A DNA stretch of 64,000 nucleotides, taken from Phoebastria nigripes (taxonomy: Eukaryota > Chordata > Aves > Procellariiformes > Diomedeidae). Location of the stretch: positions 310,001 through 374,000 of the forward strand of contig JAYKAV010000311.1 in assembly GCA_035582835.1 (NCBI GenBank), in the 5' to 3' direction. The notes under the pieces were generated by a model. The model worked only from the letters and a program-made list of their open reading frames with translations. It made no database searches and had not been told where the DNA came from. The translations under genes and the position numbers were made by a program. Shown here one piece after another: positions 37,501 through 49,500 of the stretch. Numbering within the stretch: position 1 is the stretch's first letter; each line of letters starts with the position of its first letter.

Positions 37501-40500
37501 TCGTGAAATGAATTCAGCCGGAGAAACTGGGCGACATTACAAATAAAAGTAGACAGGCCCTGTACAGCAGTGAAGTTCAGCACAAAGAATTTTGAGTAAA
37601 AAATTTTAAGCAGTTCAACAGAAAAAAGTGCAAACAATGGAGCCCATGTCTCCTGCCGGTGAGTCAGATCTTGCTCTTCTTGAAGCTTATGGCAAAACTC
37701 CCAGTGAATTTAAAGGGAAAGACCTGGGCTGTATGCTCACCTGCGCTTCATCTGCCATAAGGATTAATAAAGGAAACATACACTTCTCAGATTAAGCCAT
37801 TTATGGTGGGGTTGCTTCCCTACCTTGCTTTGCCAGCTCAGCAAGGCAAGATGTCACATAATGAAGAGAATCGTCTTGAATGTCAGTAGAAAGCATGGTC
37901 TGGAGGAGACCTTCAACACATGGGCTCTCAATGATTCTCTGCAACAAGAAAGAGATTCATGTTTAGCACTTCCATTATGTTTTAGTGGTGTCTGAGGACT
38001 TCAGAAGTACTGAATAACTTCTAGCAATACTGAGGGCTAAAACATCAATAATGGAAATGTCTCTTCCCAGATCTACCACAACCAGGTGACAAACACCTTG
38101 GATTGTTCAGCAATCGCCTGATTTTAGACGTTACCTGGGGCTTGCTCTGTCTGTGGGATGTTCTTATGAACATGCATCACTCTGAGCTCAAAGAATTTCC
38201 TGACCTATTGCTGCTGTACTAGACTGTATGTTAGTACTAAGCTGTCATTTGCTCAAGTCTTGCTGCAGAGATAAATAAGCCGAGTGCTCCAGGGCAAAGC
38301 ATTGGGAAATGTGGAAGTTTATCAGTTTCTTTTATTTATCTCCAGGGCTTTGAAAACTTTCTGGTGTTGAAATGCTCTGATCTGCAGAAATAGGAGATGA
38401 CCTCTCACTAGCAAATGTGAGTTCTGTTTCTGGAGAGAAATGTTATGAATTAAACATTTCTGTGTATCCCTTATCTTTTAGGTTGAATCTGCTATGCCAA
38501 AAGTGGTGTTGGGCAGCATGTCTCTGTACTGGGATATATATTTTAGAAACTGAGCTGAAAACAGATAGGAGACTTAGCCTGTGCTGACCTGGATTAAAAG
38601 CACATGAGACCAAGGAATGAGTCCTGAATGAGTCACCTGGAGGTGACTGTTACTAGTGAAGTTGAATCACAAAGTCATCAGCTCTCTGTGAGGTCCTAAT
38701 AATGGAAGCTGCTCACACCTCCATAAGGGAGCTCAGGTGTCTATCAACAAAAGCGAGTATCTTTTTTTGTGTGCTCATTTTATGTTGCAGTTTTTTAACT
38801 TGCTGCTTAGAGGTCAAGCTGGATTCAAGACTGCTGCCTTTCAAGCTCCCACACTCTGTTCGTGTCCTGCTGGCATAAAAACAACACTTTTTTTCCTCTT
38901 GCGCCAAGGACTCTTATGTGTTTTAGGGCTGGTTCTTTAGAATTGACCCTGGAAACCTGGCACTCCCGCTCATGTCTGTGGATTTGCTTGTGCAGTGAGA
39001 GCTAAATACATTGCAAGGCACATTATAAAGCTTTATGAAGGTGAAACAGCTCCCTGCTGATAACAGAATAAAGTCACAGAATGTAAGTGACAAATGTGGT
39101 AATTTTTTTAAAGGAAACTTAGAAAGGATGGTCCATTTTAACTCTTACTGTGGGCCTTGAGTTTGAGGGAATCTNTTTCCCTGCAAAAATTGATTTCACA
39201 ACTATCAGAAATTCATATAACTCTTATCTTAGTATAAGTGAAAAAAATTATTGGAAATAGTTTTCCTTTTGGCTAGTTTATAACAAACCTCAGATTTTCC
39301 TGGATGGTTCCTTTAAAATGTCTTTGCAGGAAGTACGTTTTATATCCATGATGCAGTCATTCAAATTAAGTAACCACATCACTTATAGGAAAAATTAGAC
39401 ATTTCTTATTTTCATTAGCATTTTTGTATTGTATTGGAAAAATATGAAAAAAATAAAACCCAACAACTTTCATTATGGCACATCAGGTCCTTTTATTCAT
39501 ACACGCAATTTTGTGTAGAGTATCCTTGGCATATGTTTCATTAAAAAACAAACAAACAAACAAAAACACCCAAAACTTTCTGTGGGTAATGGTGATTTGA
39601 TATAAACATAATTGAAATCTCCAAGGGTATAGTTCAGTGAAAAATACTGGGTACCTACCCATCTGTTTTTGGAAAGGCTCAGGTTTTTGATGATACAAGC
39701 AGTATGGCCAACAATCACAGGGTCTGTTTTATGCTCTGACAGTAGCATCCCCAGGCTCTGTAGTAGCTCGGCACACGCCAGAGTGTCCTGAGAAAAGAAA
39801 CCAATACCTCAATTACATCTAGTACAGGCAACACAGTGCAACTTTGCAGCAAACTATAGATAGATTGATCTTAGCTCTGAAAGAAGAGCATTACTTAGCT
39901 CATTTAAACCAGTGGTGTAGCAGCTGGGTCCAGTGCTTTTTCTCTCAAAATTTGCTCTACTGACTGGTACTGATCTACAGTGCACTTGCTATGGAAAGCT
40001 GGAGTCTTTAAGGTCTCGTAGTTTATTTTTGTTTGCATCAAACGCTTCCCAGAGGTTGTTGATAGTCAGGGGAAGGGCATGTGATCCTGACTGGAAGGAG
40101 AAGTGGTCAGGATAGGTGTGAAAGGCAAAAGTACGCAGTGAAGTAGCAGCAGCAGCGTGTCCTTGAGCACCTCAGCAATTTACCTCACCTACAATAATGA
40201 ACTGTATGTTTAGATCAGTTTGTGATCAGGCACCGCTTTAGTAACATGTTCTGAACAGCATCTTCTGAGTTTATACATACATTTCTCTGCTGTCTAATGG
40301 ATATTTTAGAGGGACTTCACGGAGTCCCTNTCTCCCTGAATGTAGTCTTCCTCCAATTACCACTACTATTAATTGAATCAGATCTTCTGAGTTTGGATTA
40401 CTGCCCAGGTAGTTTCCTCAGTAACAGTATGGGTTAAGAGGACACTGCTGTTTATAAGAGAAACCTGATGTCAGCAGGCTTTGGGTTAGGTCTACAGTTA

Positions 40501-43500
40501 AAAGCAAAAGATTTCCTCTTGGGAGCATTTTTTCTTTCAGTCTCTTTCCTTTAGGAACTGGAGTTCATTATGCAGTTCTTATGTTTGTTAGTAATGTACT
40601 ATATTATTTGTGCTACTTAGAAATTGAGACACATTAGTGACAGTGTTCAATATAAAACAAATCATCGGTCCTACGTACAGTTGAGAAAAATCGCGTAATT
40701 CTGAAACCTGTGAAACGTCAGGATCATTGAAGCAGCGTGGAAAGGTAGATGTCTTTAAAAATTAGTTTAACTTGTATCTTTTACTTAGGTTAAATTGCAA
40801 AAGTGTATCTTATTTTCTTTTAATATCAGCTGACATCTTCACTTATGTTCATTTCAAGCACTGTCACAACCAGCAATCCTAAAATAAAACATAAAAATAA
40901 TGGAAAGGGCAGTGCTATGCCTAAACTCAGGGCATTTAAAGAATCCTATACGCAGATATGGCTATAAATTTTCTCTAGTTTTATTTTTCCTTCTCTTTAA
41001 AGGCAGAAATAATATAATTTTAGATAATCCAATTAAATTACCATTGATGACTGTTTTCTGTGCTTTTGGATGAACCGTCCTCTTTTCTATGTAATTCCAT
41101 CAACTACGGTGCCCTTATTTGATTTGCTACAGCCCGAGAGGAGGAAATTGTCTACAGACTACAAATGAACTTTCTAATATATAATGACTTCCCTGCCAAG
41201 CTCTTCTGTTTATTTTGGACCTACATTAGCAAGTGACAGTACTTTAAATTTTGCTGAACTTCTTTTTTGGCTGGCATATGGCTAGGATCCAGATTTTGTT
41301 TTCTGGCTGAATCCTGCACAGTGCAAGAGAATCATGAGGAAACTCTGAGCAAAAATGGATTGGGTGGTTCAGATGGGTATTGATCTAACTTCTCCCAAGA
41401 TTTAAAAAAAAAAAAAAAGGCAAGGAAAAGCATTCTAGCAGCAACTGTGCTTACAATTGCAATGCTGCATTTGCACCCCTTATCCAGGGATTTCTTGACA
41501 ACATAAGTATTATCCCGTTTACTGGGCAGCAAGATGGGAAGGCAAAGTTATTTTGTACGTGGAGTGGAAAGTCAGTGGCATCATCTGGAGCAGATGGACC
41601 CCTGCCACCCTGACTTCCAGGTCTTTGCTCAAAGGAATGTGATTTAAAAGGCTGTTTTCTCACAAAGCCTGACTCTTTAGTGTTTCAGGGTTGGGCTGTC
41701 CTTGGGAGAACTGAATAAAATTCCCCCTGCAAGAGGGAAGTTTTCCAGCACTTGCTGGCCAGGGGATCACAAAAAAAGGGGTTTAAGCAGGGAGAGGAGC
41801 TCCTGTGAAGCATTCCCAGGGGTTTGCTTCATGGTAACGAAAGGGCAGATGAATTCTGCCCTATTGTATCCTGGGTAGTATTTGTAATAATTCAAGCATC
41901 ACTTGACTTGGTTGTAAAGGTTAGCTTTGTTCGGTGGTTTGTTTTCCAACAGCTGTTCCCATGGAGAAATCCCTCTTTCAGTCACTGAGAATTCAGTCTG
42001 GGTTAGAGAAAGAAACCTTGAAAAGATTTGAAAAACAGGCCAGAAAAGGCATGGAGGTGGGGAGGCAGGATATGAGTAAGGAGAGGTCAGCCTCTTCTCA
42101 GAGTGCCCAGGGCTCACTCGCACAAAGCAGCAACATTCAGTAGCCTGGGACAGCCATGTTTGCTCACTAAAGCAAATTTTGAGATGTAGATAATTCTCAC
42201 TGGAGAATAAACCCTCGAGGGTGATGCTATGCTTTCCAGCCTCCTGCTGCTGACCCTTTTCCCCCATGAAGGATGGGCTGTTTCACTGCTGGTGTAACAA
42301 CTGTGAGCTCCTGGTGCTTTTGTCTGTTCCCACTGACGCTGTGCTGCGCCCTTTGCAGCTGGGGGTTTGAAGCACTGGTAAAGACACATTTCAGGATCAG
42401 GGAGGAAAGGAGCTGCGGATACTCTTTTCTGGGAGAACAAAAAGTGTAAATGGTGTTTGGGGGCAAGAAAAGCAAATATGAGTGAGGACAATGTTCCAGC
42501 ATAATGCCTCATACTGAGTAACGTTTTTACTGTGTAAATAGCCTCCAACTAACTTAATGTATTTCAGTTGTAAGCTTGTTGAGAGCAAATTGTGTTTTGA
42601 TTGCATGAGGCAGTTTGACAAGCAATGAGGTTGTTTGGTGCTAATGCAGCCAGCACAAAACCTACGAAGCCACAGTGCCTTTGAAAAGCTCTGCGCTCTA
42701 GTTGCTGCTTCCCAGGCATTGAGCTTACCCATTTTTTCCATCATGTCCCAGAGTTAGAGGAGGTGCAATTTGGTTCGTATTGTGCTGTGTATGCGCAACC
42801 AAGGTGTAAGGCACCACGCTTCCAGGACCCGGAGGACATTTCAGATCAGACTGAGTGTACTTCAACCATGAGAAGCACCTAAGCCCAACTGTGGTTACTC
42901 AGATCATCTGTCACTGCTGCTTAAAGCAATGTGGCAGGAAAGGTTCTCACATTTTTTTGCTTTATCTACCCAAACTCTGACTTTCTTAAAAGGTTATTGT
43001 TAGCTTAAGACAAAAACCTTTCATATCCATGTTCCTAAGTATGCCTTTAATTACTGTAATGGAAAAGCACATTTAAAAATAATAATAATTTGTCAGTTGC
43101 TACTTACTGGTTTTATGTGGAGGATGAAAGTACAGCAGGAGTGTCTGTTTTGTTTATTTGCTGTAGTTTATTTCTAGTCAGACTTCTTCATGTATTTGCA
43201 TAGTGTTGCACTGTTAAGGATGACTACCCTGAACGTGGGCAAAAGAACTGTTCTGTAACTAAGGATATGAGGAGACACAGGGAAGTCCTGGCGAATTAGC
43301 TAAAGATAGATAGGATTTCAAATTTTATTAGCCCCCCCTTGCTGTCTTGATCCTAATTCAAAAGGTGTTAAATTTATGTAAATGTACTTTTGAATAACTG
43401 TCCATATAGGGAAGTAATGTATTCTTGGACTTTATTTTGCACTGATGCATTTTAAGTGCATGCTCTAAATTAGTGTGCTTTTCAATGTGTGGGGAAGCTC

Positions 43501-46500
43501 CATAGCTAAGGAATAACTCCCTCAGCTGCCTCCACGGTTGCAGTCTCTCATGGTGCTATGTGTGTGTCCTGCCCTTGTTACACCCACCTGGAGACCTACG
43601 GTCTGGGGACCAAGGGGACCATAGGGAGTTGCAGGGAATGCAGGGTAGTATCCACGCATCCAAGGAATCTGACACCCATCTCCCCCTCTGCCCTCCCCTT
43701 GGTGCCATTACAGGTAATCTGATTAACTATGGGATCCTTTGGATCCCACTCACCACAACAGATGGGCTCCTTGGGTAGTTAGTGACAGTGCAGATGCAGT
43801 AGACAAAACCTCGTCAATTTGTGGGGGAGGGAGAAGGGTTGGGAAGTCTCACAGAGCCTATCGGTCATTTTCCAAATGTATTTCGTATGCAGTTTTGCCA
43901 TAACAGAGCATTACCCCAGGTGGTGGCCAGAACTCCTCTTTCCCCTCTGGTCTTGGGAAATGACCTCCCCTACCTGGTTGTGCGGGTGCTGGGACAGTAT
44001 CCAGAGCAGAGCGATGGAGGCGTGACGCACGTCCACGCTGCCGGATGCCAGGAGAGAGCGCAGCTTGGGCAGGATGTCCTCAGCAACCATCTCAGCCTGG
44101 ATGTCCTCTGGTTTGGGAAAATGACCACGGTCAGGGAGCTTCAGAGCACTGCGAGGAGGCATTCAGGCCCCGACTCATAAATGTTTGACTGTGTCTCAGT
44201 GACTAGAGGGGACCTCCCCATCTCTGTGGGATGGGACAATGCTGGATGTTTGGTTATAAAAATAAACCCTCATTTGTTCTGGCTCCTTTTGTCAAAGGAT
44301 TAATCCAGGCTTGAGAGCAGAATGTAGGTTTGGGCACCCTCCAGTTTGTGTCTGAACCTCAGTGACAAGTAATGAGGGGAATTTTCCAAGTCCTTCGTTG
44401 GCATAAGGCCTGGTAGGAAGGTGGCAGCTTCTGCTGCACAGACAGAAAGACAGACGTCCCCAAGCACCACCTGTCTTGCAGAGTTATGGTTAGCCAGGGG
44501 AGAGATCAGCCATCCTGGCTGAATCCTTATATCCCATTTGTCCCTGCAACTTCAGCGAGTGCTTTTGGGCACTAAAGGCAATGCCAGAGCAGCCAGCAGA
44601 CAGAGCAGCAGTCCTAAAATGCCAAGCAGACCAGGGGTTTTCAACCATGCCAAGGAGCAGCACAGCAGTTCTTTCACTCCCAGCTCCACTATAATTGTGA
44701 TTGCTTGAAAATTAAGCACCTCTACATTTTCTAGGACCTCTACCCTCGACCCTAGGGCTCTAGCGTTGAGCATGCCAGTCCTCTGCTTTCATCTCCTGAG
44801 TATGCTGTAGAAACAGATCTTGGGCATTTAATAGGATAGGATTTTTTTTAAGAGGATGACAAATGCTTGGGAGAAAATTATATTTAATGACAGACAGATT
44901 CATGCCTTGGGAGAAGGCAGGTCCCCACTCAAGCAGCAATTTCAGGAGACATTCGGTCCTAATCAGGTTTAATGCTTAGGAAACATGGAAGGGAGGAAAA
45001 CTTAGTAAGTTGCAAAGGCTCTGTGCACATGACCTCTGCTGTCTCTCTCACTCTGTCCAGATACTTCCCCTTGCTACCTGGGAGCTCTGAGGCAGGTTTA
45101 GTTAGTCTATGCACTGCACCTCCCCCTTTCCGTAACATCCAATTAAAATGTAGAAAAGAGGGTATCTCTTTGCTTTTAATATGAAAGGTTCCCCACCTAC
45201 TGTGCTCACTCGGAAAGGCAGAGAGAGAAAGAAAAAGAAATAGTGTGGTTTGTTTATCTCCAAGATATTGCTTACCACTGGTAGCCAAATTTCTTAGGCA
45301 CACACATGCCTGGCTTGAAACCTGCTTGTGCCAAAGAGAGAAGAAAAAAAAACCAGCTGTTTCAGTAATGCATGTTCTTGCCTATTGTACGCAAAATAAA
45401 CATGACAACACTAGCAAACTATTACATTATCTTCAGAGCACAAATTTTGGGACACTTTTTGTTGTCAAAGTTTTGAAGAATTTTTTTGTTTTCAACCTCC
45501 TCCAGTATCAGTCATCCTGTTGTTGATGAGGAAGAGCCAATGGGGTTCAGATGTTGGTTTATTTTAGGAATGTCAGATAAGTTATAGGAAAATGAAAGGA
45601 GTGAATTTGTCTCATTTGCTTTGCCTTTTTTTTCACCTCCCTCCTACACAGAATTTAAGGTTCCACCCTTTAAATCCTGAACTGTGGCTTATTGAAGTTT
45701 CTTTGATGTGGCTGCCAACAAAGGAAAATTTTCGAGATGTTATTCTTTGAAGCCGTATAGTCAAAGTTATGGATACCAAAAAGGAAAAAAAAAAAGTAGC
45801 ATAAAAGATGCTCCAGATACTTGCCTTCAGAGACACAACGATCAAACATAGTTGAGAGCCTGGACAGAGCACTTCAGACATGTAGTTTGAAGTTTAAAGA
45901 ATACAGGCCATCCTAGTCTAAAGGAAGTGTCCAGGGCTGTGGAACAACTTTTAATGATTTCCCTTCTCTTTCTCCATACATTGACCTTGTAGAACCTATG
46001 TATATTCTAATATATGTGTCTTTTCTCATGGGAAAGATGCTGCATAGGCACCTGTACAGTAGATGAGCAGAATTGTGCAAGACTGAAACTGGAAGCCCAA
46101 GTTTATAGCTCTACTCTGATGCTAAGCCTTTACACAAAGAGAAGGCTACAGCTTTACCTTGTCCACAGAAGAGGATAGGAGAGAGATGAGTGTCCGCAGC
46201 AGGAATCTGNTCCCGGGTCTCAGCACGGCTTTGTGGTGCTGAACGTTGGCTGCCACGTTGCTTAGGGCAGCACAGCTGTAATACTGCAGAGAACCAAGAA
46301 AAAAGTAGAGAAAGAGGAGGTCACAGTGGTGACATGTTGAAGAGAATAAAAATAAATTGGAGAAATGCTCAGATTTAGAGCTGGTGAAAATAAAGTGCTT
46401 TTTCATCTTAAGGGTGTTTTATTGGGTAGATGTGATAACAGCCTAAGTGGGCTTCCTCCAGGAAAAGCAATGCAATCTGCTGTAGCTACAACAGCAGTCA

Positions 46501-49500
46501 CACTGTGGCACTGCATGTTGTACAAACCCATTAGGACCCTGGGTATTTGGGAATGTACTATGCTGCTGCAACAACACTGCTACTGGCACCTAAGTTAGGT
46601 CATCTGCATCTACTGTATTATATGTTTACATTGATTTACTCAAGCTGGATGTAGTCATTGCCCTAGCATGCCAAGAGATCATTTTCAAAGGATTTAAACA
46701 TTAACGCTAGGGATGATTATGTATGTAAGAGTATGTATTACTAGGGAGGTATAATTAGAAGAAACAGGTTGAACTGCAGAGAAGGAAATTTTAAGATGAA
46801 TCTCAGAGAAAGCTGATAACTCTGAAACAGTTTACAGAAAGCAATTCCAGAGGCTCCATTCCTTCAAACATTTAAAAGAAATCTGAATAGAGATAACAAA
46901 ACCGATGGAGGAAACAATCCTGTACTACTCAGAGGACTGAATGAATGAACTAGCGGATTTTAAGGTTTACAACTCTGATTCATAGTTTTTCATCAGCATA
47001 CTTTTGAACGAAGACCAGCTCTCTATTAAGTGTGCAGAATCACAGAGATGTCTGTGGTAGGCATAAAATAGGAAGATTTCCCAGACATTTACAATAACAA
47101 GAAGAAAATTTTTGCAAGTTATGCCTTCTCAGAACACTTAGTAAAATTGCTTAGAGTGGAAGATCAAAGTTAGGATGCAAAAGAAAAACAGAGGAAGGNG
47201 CCTATCTGCAACTTGTCTGATGATCTGAAAGACACAAGAAGGTAACCACATAACAACTGTGTGCATGTGTTAGTGTGTGCTGGCAGATGCACTTCTGTAT
47301 CATAAATGTTCTCCTGTGGAGTTAGACAAATTGAGTGTTTTGAATATACATTATCTGACTGAGCTGAGTTTTACCAAGATGCTCTCACATGCTTCCCCAC
47401 TTCTCCCTCCTCTCCACCTTTTCATTTCTACATGCTGTGGTTTGTGCTCACCTTACACTCACACTGTTACTGTTTAAAAATCTGACCTGTTTAGGCCATA
47501 CCTGCACTTCTGTGTCAGGAGATTCAAGCAGCAAGGCAAGAACTGGTAGGGCTCCTTCCTTGCATAGGACCTGTTGGATTTTCTCTGCCATTTAAAAAAA
47601 AAAAAAAAAAAAAAGGTGCTGTTAGTGTCTCTTTACCCTTCCGTCCCTCTCATCTGCAGGCACCATTCAAAAGGGATATGCACAATCATTGGATTCTAGA
47701 CAGTGGTGAAGTTGTCCAAATATATGCCAATCAGTGTGACTGGAGAGTATATAATTTAGAGCTTGTGCAATATGGCAGTATGCAGACACTTTAGCAAAAT
47801 TACTAGCAGGCTGTCTGATCGATTACACCTTTGTTGGTTTTATGCTAAAGACTGTTCCAAGAATCTGAATTGCTGGAGAGGCTGAAAAACCTCACGTATG
47901 ATATTCACCATGATTTCTGTGTTAAAAAAACAAATTCTTTTAAAAATTTTGAATAATAACAGATGTGTAATAGCCAACTGTAGAAGTCCTTGCCAACCAT
48001 TCCCTTCCACCAGATAGAGATAAGAGACATTACTCACAACTGTATCATTTAGCTGTGTGGGATAATGGTATCATCTAGATAGGTGAGATTTAATGCTGGT
48101 TTGTTTCAGAGTTAATGTATGGTAGTGCACATATTATTGCAGAGGACCAAATACTGCTTTTGCTAAAGCTGTTGGCAGATATCTCAGGAGCCTTTAACGT
48201 CTGGCCCATAATAGTTATATTTTGCATTTTCCAACATCAAGTTAGGGATACAAGTTAAACATTCCTAGAGCTTGACCTTGTTGGATAAGCTTCTGAGATT
48301 GCTTCAAAGTACCACCAAAGGTACTGCTAACTTTTTAGACCAAGTTATTTCTTTAACAAATGATTTTTTTTTTTCTGTTTCCTTGACTGATGATTTATGT
48401 GCTTGTACATTAGTCCCTTGGGGTTGAAAATCAAGCCTTTCTGTTTTGGTACTAGGCAAAAAAGGGTCTGTATTAGCTAAAGAGAGGCCAAACTTAAATC
48501 ACCAGCCTCTGGTATCAACATGAACGCCATATGCAAAGGAAATAACCTGTTGCTCAGATACACTTTTATTCTTGCCTTAACACTTTTGAATTATTTTTCT
48601 ATCAGTGAGAAATTTTCTTTCAGCGATTTTAGATAAACCATTAGTCAGAAAGTACCTGATTGTGTGAGGTTGAGAATAGCACCAACTGCATTTTGTTGGA
48701 CTCTAGGATCATAGGAATTGGCAAGAGACAGTAGGGGTGTAACTCCTCGAGCAGCGCCAATAGCCTCTCGGTTGGACTCTGGAGAAAAGAATCAGAGAAA
48801 GAAAGAAGTAAGACGTTGCCATCTTACTGTGAGCCAGGAGCAGGACAACTAGCAGGACTAGATTTCTTTGGTGTTCACTTCTCTGATTCTTTGGTATATA
48901 TCAAAATTTCTCTGCATGCTCAAAGGAACCTGTTAAAAATTCCAAGAGCTCAATGGGAAAGAAACTAACCCATGACTTCTGGATTAGCCATAGATCACAG
49001 CTGGTTCAATGCTTTTGTTTTGTGATGATTAAAATAAAAGGACCATAAGTCCCCTTAAACAGGTTAGCTAGGTGTCATACTTGCCTTGTACCCCTGGTAT
49101 GTCTGATCCAGCTATTCACACTGTGCCAACCAAAAACTACATAATTAACTGCAGGTAAGACTGAATTAATTCAGCAGGGTATATTCAGGGCCGATTTCTC
49201 TCTTTGAATGTGCCTGTGTCACTCCTTTGACAGCTACAAACAATGCAGAGGTTTCTAAAGACAGAATTTGACTTAACCACTGGAATTTGCTTCAGATGCT
49301 TCTTCTCTGAAGTGGTGATGCTTCCTTGCATGGCAGTGTATTAAGTTGTACAGTTGTATTCAACATCCTGGAGTACAAGAATTCAAAAAAGATCTGCAGA
49401 GTCCCTTGAGACTCTTGGATGAAAAACTGGGGGAAAAAAATAACTATAATATTTACATAATGCTATAAAATACTATATAACATTTTTATATACTGTGTAT

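Larger units (their letters stand above)
34537..39658 (-). other. Vac8-like introns between exons 14, 13, 12, 11 and 10
   Basis: Four introns: 34537-35404, 35531-36776, 36912-37823 and 37939-39658. Apart from the exons listed separately I recognised only low-complexity patches, such as a CAAACAAACAAAC run near 35170 and another at 39546-39562. Confidence 0.75.

Noticed and set aside
42114..42744. Overlapping minus-strand frames of 144, 91 and 115 residues
   Set aside because: They lie in intron 9 of the Vac8-like gene, overlap each other in different frames, show no ARM motif, and the flanking exons already join in phase.
43911..44162. Reading exon 9 as part of a longer gene starting [13 protein letters not shown]
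   Set aside because: The extra residues are intron read-through; a good acceptor (CCCAAACCAG) sits at 44108 and phase matches exon 8.
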